In this document: positions 43,222 to 53,316 of the stretch, one piece after another
Numbering within the stretch: the first letter of the stretch is position 1
How the letters are laid out: every line of letters starts with the position of its first letter
From: Micrococcales bacterium UBA4448
GTDB lineage: Bacteria > Actinomycetota > Actinomycetes > Actinomycetales > Microbacteriaceae
Direction: 5' to 3'
DNA length: 64,000 nt
Assembly: GCA_002390305.1 (NCBI GenBank)
Contig: DGPE01000083.1
Location: 1 to 64,000 of the forward strand
Position numbers and translations under genes: made by a program
The notes under the pieces: model-generated
Seen by the model: the letters and a program-made list of their open reading frames with translations, nothing else
What the model was told of the DNA's origin: nothing
Database searches by the model: none

Positions 43222-43998
43222 TTGAACTCAGCTAAACCGATGCGTCGTCGCCCCTGGGCAGCCGGCATTGTGGTATTTCTTGGCCTAATTCTTTCTGGAG
43301 GTGGCTATGCGGCAGCGACAAATGTGGTGATTTCCGAGCTCGGATCTCCAGAGCAGGTAGAAGAGGGCAGAAAGTTGTTCCTGGCAAACTGTGCATCGTG
43401 CCACGGTACCAATGGTGAGGGTGCAATCGGTGGGCCTAGCCTTATCGGTGTGGGAGCTGCCTCGGTTGATTTTCAGGTTGGCACCGGAAGAATGCCGGGC
43501 CAAGGTTCAGGACCCCAGCTTTATAAGAAACCTGTTCAGTTCACTCAGGAGCAAATCTCAGCAATGGCTGCTTACGTTGCTTCTTTGGCCCCTGGACCGG
43601 CAATCCCAGACGAAGAGTACTTGCGAGGAGACGGAGACCCAACTCACGGTGGTGAATTATTCCGCATCAACTGTGCCATGTGCCACAACGCGGTTGGTGC
43701 CGGTGGCGCACTCACAGAAGGTAAATTCGCGCCCGCTCTTGGAGGAGTTACTCCGAAACATACATACGAGGCAATGGTCACTGGCCCACAGAACATGCCT
43801 GTTTTCAATGACGCGAACATCACTCCCGAGGACAAGAGAGACATAATCACCTACCTGATGTACATCGAAGAGAATGACTCCGTCGGTGGATTTGAATTGG
43901 GCTCCATTGGACCGGTCGCCGAGGGATTATTTACTTGGATCTTTGGGTTAGGTTTCATTATTGCCATCACAGTGTGGCTGGGTGCAAAGTCTAACTAG
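43222..43998 (+). CDS. qcrC: Diheme cytochrome c subunit of the bc1 complex QcrC
   Basis: Carries electrons from the bc1 complex directly to the oxidase, replacing a soluble cytochrome c. The protein has an N-terminal helix, two c-type heme sites (CASCHGTNGEG and CAMCHNAVG) and a C-terminal membrane anchor, the normal QcrC layout. TTG at 43222 is preferred: GGAG lies six bases upstream and the product starts MNSAKPMRRRPW. An ATG at 43210 in the same frame has no ribosome binding site. Confidence 0.94.
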   Translation: MNSAKPMRRRPWAAGIVVFLGLILSGGGYAAATNVVISELGSPEQVEEGRKLFLANCASCHGTNGEGAIGGPSLIGVGAASVDFQVGTGRMPGQGSGPQLYKKPVQFTQEQISAMAAYVASLAPGPAIPDEEYLRGDGDPTHGGELFRINCAMCHNAVGAGGALTEGKFAPALGGVTPKHTYEAMVTGPQNMPVFNDANITPEDKRDIITYLMYIEENDSVGGFELGSIGPVAEGLFTWIFGLGFIIAITVWLGAKSN

Positions 43999-44008
43999 GA
44001 GAATAGCT

Positions 44009-45028
44009 ATGAGCGAGATTGAAAAGAGCTACTCCCCTGGGCTAGCCAAAGACATACAGAAGCCAATCAAAGACCCTGGCATCGAACCACACAGGGTTCG
44101 CATGACCAATAAGAGCGAGAAGCACGCTAAGACAGCAGAGAAGCAAATTGCGGCGATGTTTGGAGTCAGCGTTATTGGCGCAATCATCGCAGTTTGGGGC
44201 TTCTTCGCATTCCCAATCATTGATGGAGACCTGTCAGCCACGCGCAATAATGCACTGTGGATGGGCCTGGGTATGGCTCTTTCCATGCTTGGCATTGGCT
44301 TTGGTGCAGTTCACTGGGCTAAAACTCTTATGCCAGACAACGAAGTTTCAGAGATGCGTCACCAAGCCAGAAGCTCAGACGAGACCAGAGCTCAGGCTCT
44401 CGAAATCGTCAAGTTGGCCGATGGCGAATCAGGATTTACTAGGCGAAAGCTGATCCGCAGGAGTATGTACGGAGCGATTGCCTTTTTCCCGATTCCGGCC
44501 ATCATCATCTTTGGAGACTTAGGCCCTGTAGTAGGAGATACTCTGCGTCACACGATGTGGAAGCCCGGCACCAGGCTTACGAAGGACCCGACCGGAATCC
44601 CAATCAAGGCCTCGGATGTCACCATTGGATCTGTATTTCACGTCATTCCAGAAGGTCTGAGCGAGATGGAAGAACACAAGCTTGAGGAAAAAGCCAAAGC
44701 GGCAGTTCTTCTGGTTCGAGTAAACCCTAGCGATCTCAACGAAGACCCGGCAAAGGCCGACTGGAGCTACCAGGGAATCGTTGCCTACTCAAAGATTTGC
44801 ACACATGTTGGTTGTCCAGTTGCCCTGTATGAGCAACACACCCACCACCTGCTGTGCCCTTGCCACCAGTCGACATTTGACCTGGCAAATCACTGCGAGG
44901 TTGTATTCGGCCCCGCATCAAGACCACTACCTCAGCTGCCAATAGCAGTTGACGCTGAGGGTTACCTAATCGCACAAAGTGACTTCTTGGACCCTGTTGG
45001 TCCATCGTTCTGGGACATGAGGAAGTAA
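44009..45028 (+). CDS. qcrA: Rieske iron-sulfur subunit QcrA
   Basis: [2Fe-2S] subunit of the bc1 complex. The 339-residue protein has a long N-terminal region with three hydrophobic helices, as in actinobacterial QcrA. The C-terminal Rieske domain has C-T-H-V-G-C and C-P-C-H motifs, supplying two Cys and two His ligands plus the disulfide pair. ATG at 44009 has AGGAG at good spacing. Its stop is directly followed by the qcrB ATG. Confidence 0.95.
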   Translation: MSEIEKSYSPGLAKDIQKPIKDPGIEPHRVRMTNKSEKHAKTAEKQIAAMFGVSVIGAIIAVWGFFAFPIIDGDLSATRNNALWMGLGMALSMLGIGFGAVHWAKTLMPDNEVSEMRHQARSSDETRAQALEIVKLADGESGFTRRKLIRRSMYGAIAFFPIPAIIIFGDLGPVVGDTLRHTMWKPGTRLTKDPTGIPIKASDVTIGSVFHVIPEGLSEMEEHKLEEKAKAAVLLVRVNPSDLNEDPAKADWSYQGIVAYSKICTHVGCPVALYEQHTHHLLCPCHQSTFDLANHCEVVFGPASRPLPQLPIAVDAEGYLIAQSDFLDPVGPSFWDMRK

Positions 45029-46675
45029 ATGACTAATACGACTGAAAAGAAATCCGGTTTCGTTGGAAACACCGCCAACTATCTGGATGAGAGGCTAAGC
45101 GTTGCCGGAGTTCTTAAGGGATTCGGCCGGAAGGTGTTTCCAGATCACTGGAGCTTCATGCTGGGAGAAGTTGCTCTCTATAGCTTCGTGATTTTGGTTC
45201 TGTCTGGAACTTTTCTAACTTTCTTCTACCAGCCCTCAATGGCAGAAGTGCACTATGACGGTAGCTACGCTCCCCTGAAGGGTGCACAGATGTCTATCGC
45301 GTATGCATCGAGCCTCGACATCAGCTTCGACATTCGCGGTGGTTTGATTATGCGACAGGTCCACCACTGGGCAGCCTTGCTGTTTGTGGCAGCTGCGGGA
45401 CTTCACATGCTTAGAGTTTTCTTCACCGGAGCGTTCCGTAAACCGCGTGAGCTGAACTGGGTCGTTGGATTCTTGCTGTTCTTAATGGGCATGGCGGCTG
45501 GATTCACAGGTTACTCGCTTCCAGATGACCTTCTATCCGGCAACGGACTGCGCATCATCGACGGCATGATCAAGGGAATTCCAGTGATTGGCCCTGCAAT
45601 CAGCTCTGGCTTCTTCGGTGGTGAGTTCCCTGGCACCGAGGTTGTCGCAAGACTCTACAGCCTCCACATCATGATTGTGCCGGCTCTAATCATCGTTCTT
45701 ATCGGTGTTCACCTAATGATGGTGGTTATCCATAAGCACACCCACTATTCAGGTCCTGGACGCACTGATGACAATGTTGTTGGTTACCCGCTAGCGCCTG
45801 TTTATGTTGCTAAGGCTGGTGGCTTCTTCTTCCTAGTATTTGGTGTCATCGCGGCCATTTCAGCGACATTTACAATCAACCCAATTTGGAACTACGGTCC
45901 CTATGACCCCTCCCCTGTCTCGGCTGGAACCCAGCCAGACTGGTACATCGGCTGGTTAGACGGCGCTCTCAGGCTCGCTCCCTCAGGTTGGGATATTTCA
46001 GTCTTCGGATACGTAATTCCAATGGGTGTGATGGTGCCAATTGTGGTCTCACTTCTGTTCTTGGGTCTTGTTGCCGCTTACCCGTTCATCGAAAACTGGG
46101 TGACCAAAGACAAGCGCGAACACCACGTACTGGACCGTCCAAGAAACAACCCAACCAGAACCGCTATCGGTGCTGCCGGAGTCACTTTCTACGGAGTTCT
46201 CTGGGCAGGGGCATCAACTGACCTGATAGCCACAAACTTCCAGATGTCACTCAACCAGGTATTGGTTGCCATGCAGATCTTGCTAATCATTGGGCCTGTA
46301 ATCGCCTACTGGGTGACCAAGCGAGCGTGCTTGTCGTTGCAGCGCAAAGACCGCGAGATGGTGCTGCATGGTCGTGAGACCGGCAGAATCGTGCGCTTGC
46401 CCCATGGTGAATTTATCGAAGTCCACGAGCCGGTAGACGAGTATGAGCTGTGGAAGCTTGTTGACTACAAGAACTACGAGCCGATTCTGGCAAGACCGGA
46501 TGAAAACGGTAGAATCTCGCTGGGAAACAGACTCCGCTCTGCGGTGTCTCACCTCTACTTCGAGGACCGGATTGCTCCAGTCTCCAAGGCTGAGTACGAG
46601 CTCGCTCACGCCGATCACGCTCCTACGCCAATTGCGGAGAAGCCAAAGAAAAAGCAAAAGTCAATCAAAGCCTAG
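45029..46675 (+). CDS. qcrB: Cytochrome b subunit QcrB
   Basis: Quinol-oxidising membrane subunit of the bc1 complex. The 548-residue protein has about eight transmembrane helices, with heme-ligand histidines in RQVHHWAALLF and AAGLHMLRVF and a second set around SLHIMIVPALI and GVHLMMVVIHKHTH, and the Qo-site PDDLLSG stretch. The C-terminal cytoplasmic extension is typical of actinobacterial QcrB. Ends the operon 15 bases before a strong terminator. Confidence 0.96.
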   Translation: MTNTTEKKSGFVGNTANYLDERLSVAGVLKGFGRKVFPDHWSFMLGEVALYSFVILVLSGTFLTFFYQPSMAEVHYDGSYAPLKGAQMSIAYASSLDISFDIRGGLIMRQVHHWAALLFVAAAGLHMLRVFFTGAFRKPRELNWVVGFLLFLMGMAAGFTGYSLPDDLLSGNGLRIIDGMIKGIPVIGPAISSGFFGGEFPGTEVVARLYSLHIMIVPALIIVLIGVHLMMVVIHKHTHYSGPGRTDDNVVGYPLAPVYVAKAGGFFFLVFGVIAAISATFTINPIWNYGPYDPSPVSAGTQPDWYIGWLDGALRLAPSGWDISVFGYVIPMGVMVPIVVSLLFLGLVAAYPFIENWVTKDKREHHVLDRPRNNPTRTAIGAAGVTFYGVLWAGASTDLIATNFQMSLNQVLVAMQILLIIGPVIAYWVTKRACLSLQRKDREMVLHGRETGRIVRLPHGEFIEVHEPVDEYELWKLVDYKNYEPILARPDENGRISLGNRLRSAVSHLYFEDRIAPVSKAEYELAHADHAPTPIAEKPKKKQKSIKA

Positions 46676-46690
46676 AAGCTAGGCAGAACG

Positions 46691-46728
46691 AAACCCCGGG
46701 CGTATTTGCGCCTGGGGTTTAGTTTTTC
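46691..46728 (+). terminator. Intrinsic terminator after qcrB
   Basis: Twelve-pair stem AAACCCCGGGCG / CGCCTGGGGTTT (one G-T pair), loop TATTTG, then TAGTTTTT. The 168 bases from 46729 to ctaF at 46896 hold no gene or motif that I can name. Confidence 0.9.
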
Positions 46729-46896
46729 TAGGACTGAAGTGAGCCATCATGAGTGGCACATCAACCCCCAAACCTACAGCTAACCTCATAAGCACCTGAT
46801 GGGCATAAAGATGTGTTCCAGCCTGCGTTAGCCCAAGAACTCAAGAGGTTTTGCGAGATGTAACAACAGCGCCTTGATCCGCGCAGTGAAACCAAC

Positions 46897-47310
46897 TTAG
46901 TGCGCGTGTGCTCCACGGGAGTATTCAAAGACAAAGCCTATGACCGCCACAATGGCGAATGGTACGGCGATATAAGTTAGCCACCAGCCGACAGCCAACG
47001 ATAAGAACAACATCGCGCTTCCGAGCCCGAGAGCTACCGGCCACCAGCTCCAAGGGCTAAAGAATCCAACCTCACCAGAATCATCGGAGATCTCTCCGTC
47101 CAGACTGTCCTCGGGTAGCTCTGCAGTTCTTCGCATGCCGCTGTACAGGTAGAAGGCAATGAATAGCGACAGAATCACCAATAGGCCAATGGCAGCGGTT
47201 CCAATCGGCTCGATAGCGCCAAAGTATAGGTAAGACCAAACTCCATAACCGATATCAGCAATTGTGAAATACGCGGCCATCACCAGGAAGAGCCAAATGT
47301 TTGAGCGCAT
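46897..47310 (-). CDS. ctaF: Cytochrome c oxidase subunit IV (actinobacterial CtaF)
   Basis: Small membrane subunit specific to actinobacterial aa3 oxidases. The 137-residue protein has four hydrophobic segments (two near the N-terminus, two in the C-terminal half with GWWLTYIAVPFAIVAVIGFVF) joined by an acidic loop. Its ATG overlaps the ctaD stop by one base (TAATG), so it is coupled to subunit I and completes the ctaC-ctaD-ctaF cluster. Confidence 0.92.
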   Translation of the reverse strand: MRSNIWLFLVMAAYFTIADIGYGVWSYLYFGAIEPIGTAAIGLLVILSLFIAFYLYSGMRRTAELPEDSLDGEISDDSGEVGFFSPWSWWPVALGLGSAMLFLSLAVGWWLTYIAVPFAIVAVIGFVFEYSRGAHAH

Positions 47311-48998
47311 TAGGAAATACCCTCTTTGCTGTAGGAAGCCTTAGCTTCGGGGGCAGCATGTTCTGGGTAATTCAAGTCAAAAGCCGGGGACTCAGAACGG
47401 ATCCTTGGGATTGAGTGGAAATTGTGTCTTGGAATTGGAGATTCGGTTGCCCACTCGAGTGAACGGCCATAGCCCCAGGGATCCTTCAATTCGACCTTCT
47501 TGCCAGTTCTGTAGGTGATCCAGACATTGAAGAAGAATGGAATCATTGAGAGCGCCAGCAACGCTGCACCAGCGGTTGAAATTAGGTTCATTTCTGTGAA
47601 GCCATCTTCAACCAAGTAAGTTGCGTAACGTCGTGGCATACCCAAGACACCCAACCAGTGCTGGACCAAGAATGTGGTGTGGAAACCGATGAACAGAATC
47701 CAGAAGTGAATTTTGCCCAATCGCTCATTCAGCATTTTTCCAGTGAACTTGGGCCACCAGAAGTAGAAGCCTGCGAACATTGCAAACACCACAGTTCCAA
47801 AGACGACGTAGTGGAAGTGAGCAACAACGAAGTAGGAATCTGACAGAGCGAAGTCAAGTGCAGGTGAAGCCAGAATTACTCCAGTCAATCCGCCAAATAC
47901 GAAGCTGACCAAAAAGCCCAAGCTCCACAGCATTGGAGTTTCGAAGGTTATAGAACCGCGCCAGAGCGTGCCTATCCAGTTAAATACCTTCACTCCAGTC
48001 GGGACAGCAATCAGCATTGTTGTGAAGGCGAAGAATGGCAGCAGCACCTGACCAGTTACATACATGTGGTGCGCCCATACCGTCATAGACAGGGCAGCAA
48101 TGGCAATGGTTGCGTAAACAAGCGTCCGGTAACCAAAGATTGGCTTGCGGCTAAAGACCGGAAAGATTTCCGACACGATTCCGAAAAATGGCAGGGCAAT
48201 GATGTAAACCTCTGGGTGGCCGAAGAACCAAAATAGGTGTTGCCAGAGCATGGCCCCACCATTTTGTGGATCGAATATATGCGCCCCAAATTGCCTATCA
48301 GCACCGAGAGCAAACAGCGCAGCAGCAAGAGGAGGGAAGCACATGATGATCAGGATCGAAGTCACAAGAGTGTTCCAGGTAAAAATAGGCATGCGCCACA
48401 TCGTCATACCGGGAGCACGCATGGTAATGACCGTCGTGATGAAGTTGACCGCTCCAAGGATCGTTCCAAAGCCTGACAACGCAAGCCCAAAGACCCAGAG
48501 GTCACCGCCAATTCCGGGTGAGAAAGTGGTGTTAGACAATGGAGCGTAAGCGAACCACCCGAAGCTTGCAGCTCCCTGAGGAGTGAAGAAACCGGATACT
48601 GCGATAAGGCTTCCAAAGCTAAAGAACCAATAGGCAATCGCATTTAGCCTGGGGAAAGCTACGTCAGGTGCACCAATTTGCACCGGCATTAACACATTTG
48701 CGAAACCGGCGAACAACGGTGTTGCAAACATCAAAAGCATGATTGTGCCGTGCATTGTGAACAGCTGGTTGTATTGCTCCTTTGTTGCCACGATCTCCAA
48801 CCCTGGCAGTGCGAGCTGGGCGCGGATTACCAGCGCCATAACTCCAGCTATTAGGAAGTAAGCAAATGAAGTAATCAGATACAAATATCCAATTTTCTTG
48901 TGATCAGTGGTTGTCAACCAATCAACGAGAATCTCACCCTTGCTTCGCTTTGGCTTGAATGCAGCAGGATTTGTTCTGGTTTCAGTGATCGTAGCCAT
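47310..48998 (-). CDS. ctaD: Cytochrome c oxidase subunit I
   Basis: Catalytic subunit of the aa3-type oxidase, binding heme a and the heme a3-CuB pair. The 562-residue protein has twelve predicted helices, with [12 protein letters not shown] near the heme a ligand, the CuB motif [13 protein letters not shown] (His-Glu-Val-Tyr crosslink region), the HHMYVTG pair and [11 protein letters not shown]. Starts five bases after ctaC. All metal ligands appear present, so a working oxidase is expected. Confidence 0.97.
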   Translation of the reverse strand: MATITETRTNPAAFKPKRSKGEILVDWLTTTDHKKIGYLYLITSFAYFLIAGVMALVIRAQLALPGLEIVATKEQYNQLFTMHGTIMLLMFATPLFAGFANVLMPVQIGAPDVAFPRLNAIAYWFFSFGSLIAVSGFFTPQGAASFGWFAYAPLSNTTFSPGIGGDLWVFGLALSGFGTILGAVNFITTVITMRAPGMTMWRMPIFTWNTLVTSILIIMCFPPLAAALFALGADRQFGAHIFDPQNGGAMLWQHLFWFFGHPEVYIIALPFFGIVSEIFPVFSRKPIFGYRTLVYATIAIAALSMTVWAHHMYVTGQVLLPFFAFTTMLIAVPTGVKVFNWIGTLWRGSITFETPMLWSLGFLVSFVFGGLTGVILASPALDFALSDSYFVVAHFHYVVFGTVVFAMFAGFYFWWPKFTGKMLNERLGKIHFWILFIGFHTTFLVQHWLGVLGMPRRYATYLVEDGFTEMNLISTAGAALLALSMIPFFFNVWITYRTGKKVELKDPWGYGRSLEWATESPIPRHNFHSIPRIRSESPAFDLNYPEHAAPEAKASYSKEGIS

Positions 48999-49003
48999 GG
49001 TCC

Positions 49004-49858
49004 CTAGCCTCTAATCGCAGGATCCCCGCCAGGGAGATTCTGATTACGGTCGTATTCGGTTGAAAGCTGCCCGATGTTGCCCTGGGCAGCCAAAGTTGAC
49101 ATTCTTGCGTCGTATTCACTCTGGGACACGACCTTTACATTGAAAAGCATCATTGAGTGGTATTCACCACAGAGCTCCGCGCACTTTCCAACGTAAGTGC
49201 CCTCTTCCAGAGGCGTAAAGAACATGCTGTTGGTGTGGCCCGGGAACGTATCCTTTTTGTATAGGAATTCCACGACCCAAAATGAGTGGATAACATCCCT
49301 GGAACTCAAGTCAATCTTGACTGTCTTTCCCACCGGGAGATACAGAGTGGGAAGCGTTTCAAAAACATTGTCCTGGTTTCCAACAACCTGCGCCTGGATT
49401 CCACTGTCATAAACATTTTCGTCCACGTAGTTGAAATCCCAGCTCCACTGCTTACCAATTACTTCGATGTAAACATCAGGATTTTCGGTTTTCGCCTCAA
49501 TAGCTGTCATGTCCCTGGCCGTGAAGGCAAAAAACCCAACCACCAGAATCAGAGGAACGACTGTGAAAAGGGTCTCGATAGGCATGTTGTACCGAAGCTG
49601 AGCTGGAAGACCGGTTTCACCCTTACGCCGACGGTACACAATCAGTGCCCAAGCCATTAAGCCCCAGGAGAGAGCTCCTACCGCCAGTAGAACGATCCAC
49701 GAAGTTGTCCAAAGACCAATAATTCTGTCGGTGTGATTGGTGACACCGGCTGAGTCTGGAAGGAAACCACGCTGCAGTTCTGGAGAACAACCAGCCAGAA
49801 GCAAAGAGAGCCCTGTGACCATCGCTATCGCAAATACTCGAGAACGGTTTTTATTCAA
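49004..49858 (-). CDS. ctaC: Cytochrome c oxidase subunit II, lipoprotein
   Basis: Electron-entry subunit with the CuA centre. The 284-residue protein has a lipoprotein signal with lipobox LLAGC (Cys at about 24), two transmembrane helices and a periplasmic cupredoxin domain with SFWVVEF and the CuA site [15 protein letters not shown] start at 49858 has AAGGA about seven bases upstream. The lipid anchor would be processed by LspA and Lnt, both encoded in this window. Confidence 0.95.
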   Translation of the reverse strand: MNKNRSRVFAIAMVTGLSLLLAGCSPELQRGFLPDSAGVTNHTDRIIGLWTTSWIVLLAVGALSWGLMAWALIVYRRRKGETGLPAQLRYNMPIETLFTVVPLILVVGFFAFTARDMTAIEAKTENPDVYIEVIGKQWSWDFNYVDENVYDSGIQAQVVGNQDNVFETLPTLYLPVGKTVKIDLSSRDVIHSFWVVEFLYKKDTFPGHTNSMFFTPLEEGTYVGKCAELCGEYHSMMLFNVKVVSQSEYDARMSTLAAQGNIGQLSTEYDRNQNLPGGDPAIRG

Positions 49859-49938
49859 TGAAATATCCTTCTAAAATCGCCTTAGACGTGGTCCAATTCT
49901 AACCGATGAGTTCCGCGAAGGAGCTCAAAAACAAGCCT

Positions 49939-50280
49939 TTAGCTAAAAGAATCACCGCAGGCACAGCTGCCATCCGCATTTGGATTGTCTATCGTGAATC
50001 CCTGTTTTTGGATTGTGTCCTCAAAATCAATCGAGGCGCCATCCAGATAGGGCACGCTCATTGGGTCAACAACCACTTCAACACCATTGAAATCCACAAC
50101 CGCGTCGATCTCTTCAAGCTGTTCGTCAAAGAAAAGCTGGTAAATCAGGCCAGAGCAACCACCGGGCTGGACAGACACCCTTAGACGTAAGTCGTCTCTT
50201 CCTTCCGCCTCAAGAAGCGTACGAACCTTATTCACCGCGAAATCAGTGAGCTTTACACCGTGAGCTGTTGCCTGTGTCAT
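49939..50280 (-). CDS. erpA: Fe-S insertion protein of the A-type family (ErpA/IscA-like)
   Basis: 113-residue A-type carrier that delivers Fe-S clusters to targets. The three conserved Cys are present: one in QPGGCSGLIY (about residue 42) and the C-x-C pair in GSCACGDSF near the end. GGAGG lies before the ATG at 50280. It lies upstream of ctaC in the same direction with an 80-base gap; the same order is common in actinobacteria, but the oxidase uses copper and heme, so a direct link is not implied. Confidence 0.94.
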   Translation of the reverse strand: MTQATAHGVKLTDFAVNKVRTLLEAEGRDDLRLRVSVQPGGCSGLIYQLFFDEQLEEIDAVVDFNGVEVVVDPMSVPYLDGASIDFEDTIQKQGFTIDNPNADGSCACGDSFS

Positions 50281-50305
50281 ATGAAACCTCCGTTAGATAG
50301 TTTAA

Positions 50306-51709
50306 CTAATTCCTGGCCAGGTCATTCCCATTTAGCAGTATCAGGCTCTGAGCCAGAATCGCGCGCCGGAGGGTAGGCAAGTGCTGAGACTCGTTTGGAG
50401 AATGAGCCCTCGAATCTGGCTCCTCAACTCCTGTCACAAGAATTTCGGCCTCTGGAAAGACTTTAGAAAACTGCGAAATAAAAGGTATCGACCCACCGAT
50501 GCCAATGTTCACGCACTTATTTGGCCAAGCCTCTGAGAAAGCCTCGCGGGCAAGGCTCGCCGCCCAGCCATCCTTTGCCAGATATCCAGGACCAACTTCG
50601 TGCCTGCCAAATTCAATTTTCGAGCCAAGTGGGGCATGCTTCAAAATGTGAGACTTCAGGGCATCAAGTCCAGTTGCTGGGTCTTGGCTGGGTGCCAGCC
50701 TCAGAGAGACACGTGCGCGAATAGAGGGCTGTGCTGTGTTTGATGAAACGTCAACAGCTGGCATATCCATGCCGATTACCGTAACCGCAGGTTCTCCCCA
50801 AATTTGTTGTGTGATTGGTTTGTCCCCCAGGCGCTGAACACCATCCAGCAGTCCGGCTACTTTTGCGAATTCAGCTTCCGTCATCACGGGGCCCTCGGTG
50901 GAATCAGAAATCAGGCCCTCTATTGCAACGTTGCCGTCAGCATCGCTAAGAGTTGCCAGCAATTTTATCATCGCAGTTGCGGCATCGGGCAGAGGTCCGC
51001 CATACATTCCCGAGTGAACGGCATGGTCCAAGGTGTAGAGAGTGAAAGTCTGAGATACAGCACCGCGCAATGATGTCGTCAGAGCCGGAACATCTTCGGT
51101 CCAGTTCGAACTGTCGGCAACCACAATTAGGTCGGCAGCAAGCTCCGACTCATTATCGTCGAGGAAAGCCGGGAAAGATTCTGAACCAGCCTCTTCTTCA
51201 CCTTCAATAAATACCGTCATTCCAAGATGAATTTCTTTTGCAAGCTCAATCAGTGTCTTTATGGAATGCAGGTGAGTAATAATTCCAGCCTTGTCATCGG
51301 ATGCACCTCTACCAAACAGCCTCTCCCCCACCAACGTGGCTTCGAAGGGCTCTGTTTTCCAAAGATTTCGATCTCCGGGTGGCTGCACGTCATGATGCGC
51401 GTAAAGCAACACATGAGGCGCATCCGGGCTGCCCTGGCGCCTAGCCAGCACAGCTGGCGAGCCCGGCTCGCCGGATGGTTTCAGCGAGCGTCTAACGTCA
51501 ACAAAATCAAAAAAGTCCAAATTTCGAAACTCATCGGCGACGGCTTGGGCAGACAGCTCCAAATTCTTAGGGTCAAAGCTTGGCCAAGCTATTCCGGGTA
51601 TCTTCACCAGCTTGCCCAGTGTTCCAAGTGCGCTTGGAAACTGGGAATCGACGATTTTACTTGCAGGTTTAACCCAATTAGGGTTCATCGGTATTGAGGG
51701 AAACGCCAT
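50306..51709 (-). CDS. M20-family dipeptidase
   Basis: 467-residue metallopeptidase of the M20 family, related to carnosinase/DapE enzymes. Zinc ligands are visible: His in LYAHHDVQPPGD, Asp in GRGASDDKAG, the EGEEEAGS pair with the catalytic Glu, and Asp in VVADSSN. The lid domain lies between. It is probably a cytoplasmic di- or tripeptidase; substrate not readable. ATG at 51709 follows TAGATT by six bases, so it is predicted leaderless. Divergent from the DUF3043 gene. Confidence 0.9.
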   Translation of the reverse strand: MAFPSIPMNPNWVKPASKIVDSQFPSALGTLGKLVKIPGIAWPSFDPKNLELSAQAVADEFRNLDFFDFVDVRRSLKPSGEPGSPAVLARRQGSPDAPHVLLYAHHDVQPPGDRNLWKTEPFEATLVGERLFGRGASDDKAGIITHLHSIKTLIELAKEIHLGMTVFIEGEEEAGSESFPAFLDDNESELAADLIVVADSSNWTEDVPALTTSLRGAVSQTFTLYTLDHAVHSGMYGGPLPDAATAMIKLLATLSDADGNVAIEGLISDSTEGPVMTEAEFAKVAGLLDGVQRLGDKPITQQIWGEPAVTVIGMDMPAVDVSSNTAQPSIRARVSLRLAPSQDPATGLDALKSHILKHAPLGSKIEFGRHEVGPGYLAKDGWAASLAREAFSEAWPNKCVNIGIGGSIPFISQFSKVFPEAEILVTGVEEPDSRAHSPNESQHLPTLRRAILAQSLILLNGNDLARN

Positions 51710-51715
51710 GGCAGT

Positions 51716-51721
51716 AATCTA
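51716..51721 (-). promoter_or_regulatory. -10 hexamer TAGATT of leaderless peptidase gene
   Basis: On the minus strand TAGATT, six bases (ACTGCC), then ATG at 51709. Confidence 0.55.
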
Positions 51722-51746
51722 GTGGTTAACTGGATAAGAGGATTTG

Positions 51747-52289
51747 ATGACACAGGAAGATTCCCCGCAGGTAGGCAAAGGCCGCCCAACACCTTCTCGC
51801 AAGGACCGGGAGTTAGCCCGGAAGCGACCACTGGTGGGAGACCGCAGTAAAGAAGCCAAGCGCGTAGACAACGAAAAAGTCCGCGCTGACCGACAGAAGG
51901 CCAGGCAGGGAATGATGGCCGGCGAGGAGCGATACCTTGGAGCTAGAGATAAAGGTCCTCAGCGAAAGTTTGCAAGGGATGTAGTTGATGCAAGATTCAC
52001 AGCTGGTGAGCTTGTATTGCCAATGCTCTTTTTGGTCGTCATGCTTACCTTCATAGATTCTTACGAGATTCAGCTGATTGCACTGTTTGCTATGTGGGGT
52101 GTATTTGCGATCGTCGCCGTTGACTCATTTTTGGTTGGAAAGTCAGTGAAAAAGAAGACTGCAACCAAATTTGGCATAGAAAATGTAGAAAAGGGACTTG
52201 CTTGGTATGGAGCTATGCGTTCTATTCAGATGCGCTCTCTTAGAATTCCAAAGCCACAGGTAGCAAGGTTCACAAAGCTTGAACTTTAG
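51747..52289 (+). CDS. DUF3043 membrane protein
   Basis: 180-residue protein of the actinobacterial DUF3043 family, unknown function. A basic, helical N-terminal half (PTPSRKDRELARKRP and repeats of Arg/Lys) is followed by two transmembrane helices and a basic C-terminal tail. ATG at 51747 has GAGG five bases upstream. Divergent from the M20 peptidase, an arrangement also seen in other actinobacteria. The basic N-terminus could contact nucleic acid or ribosomes; this is speculation. Confidence 0.85.
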   Translation: MTQEDSPQVGKGRPTPSRKDRELARKRPLVGDRSKEAKRVDNEKVRADRQKARQGMMAGEERYLGARDKGPQRKFARDVVDARFTAGELVLPMLFLVVMLTFIDSYEIQLIALFAMWGVFAIVAVDSFLVGKSVKKKTATKFGIENVEKGLAWYGAMRSIQMRSLRIPKPQVARFTKLEL

Positions 52290-52317
52290 TTCGCTAAAAC
52301 CTAATTAGGGAGAAATG

Positions 52318-53316
52318 ATGCAGCACAGGTATTTAGGAAACTCTGGTCTGAAAATCTCAGAGATAATTTACGGAAACTGGCTAACTCATGCCTCCCAAGT
52401 TGGGGACAAGCAGGCAATTGAAACCGTGAAGGCAGCACTAGAGGGTGGAATTACCACTTTTGACACCGCCGATGTTTATGCCAATCAGGCTGCTGAGACA
52501 GTGATGGGAAATGCCCTAAAGGGCCAGCGACGAGAAGGCCTTGAGATCTTGACCAAGGTTTATTGGCCGGTTGCAGAGAAGGGCCCAAACGATGTCGGGC
52601 TCAGCCGGAAGCACATCATGGAGTCCATCGATGGCTCACTAACAAGGCTGCAGACCGATTACGTTGATCTCTACCAGGCACATCGCTTTGACTACGAGAC
52701 GCCGCTTGAAGAGACCATGCAGGCTTTTGGTGATTTGGTCCGCATGGGCAAAGTCCTCTATGTCGGTGTATCCGAGTGGAATGCTGAACAGATCCAACAG
52801 GGTCAAGAGCTGGCTTCCCAGATGGGCTATCGTCTGATCTCAAACCAGCCGCAGTATTCCATGCTGTGGAGGGTAATTGAGGAAAAAGTCGTTCCCATGA
52901 GCGAAAAATTGGGACTCTCCCAAATCGTTTGGTCTCCGCTGGCACAGGGTGTTCTGACAGGTAAATACTTACCTGGGGCACCACTTCCGGCCGATTCAAG
53001 GGCGGCAAATTCAGAAATTGGTGGGTTCATGGAAAAGTTCATGTCCGATGAAACACTCACGAAGGTTCAGCAACTGAAGCCACTTGCAGATGAGATGAAC
53101 CTGACGCTGGCTCAGTTCTCGATTGCATGGGTTCTGCAAAATAAGAACATTGCTGCAGCAATCGTTGGGGCCTCTAAGCCCGAGCAAATTGCTTCGAATA
53201 TCGCTGCCGCCGGCGTCGAGATTCCAAGCGCAGCCATGGAGTCAGTGGACAAGATCCTTGGTAATTCGATTGTCAATGACCCAGAGCTTTCAAGGAGCCC
53301 CGAGACCAGACCCTAG
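52318..53316 (+). CDS. Aldo/keto reductase (KvBeta-like)
   Basis: NADPH-dependent reductase of the AKR superfamily, potassium-channel beta-subunit-like branch. The 332-residue protein has the complete catalytic tetrad D49 and Y54 (TTFDTADVY), K80 (ILTKVYW) and H122 (YQAHRF), and the C-terminal nucleotide-binding GASKPEQI. Substrate unknown. ATG at 52318 (GGGAG five bases upstream) is preferred to the adjacent ATG at 52315. Stops interlock with pyrD (CTAG). Confidence 0.9.
   Translation: MQHRYLGNSGLKISEIIYGNWLTHASQVGDKQAIETVKAALEGGITTFDTADVYANQAAETVMGNALKGQRREGLEILTKVYWPVAEKGPNDVGLSRKHIMESIDGSLTRLQTDYVDLYQAHRFDYETPLEETMQAFGDLVRMGKVLYVGVSEWNAEQIQQGQELASQMGYRLISNQPQYSMLWRVIEEKVVPMSEKLGLSQIVWSPLAQGVLTGKYLPGAPLPADSRAANSEIGGFMEKFMSDETLTKVQQLKPLADEMNLTLAQFSIAWVLQNKNIAAAIVGASKPEQIASNIAAAGVEIPSAAMESVDKILGNSIVNDPELSRSPETRP

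Noticed and set aside
46729..46896. Spacer after the qcrB terminator checked for small RNA or gene
   Set aside because: No open frame with a start site, no tRNA fold and no repeated motif was found.
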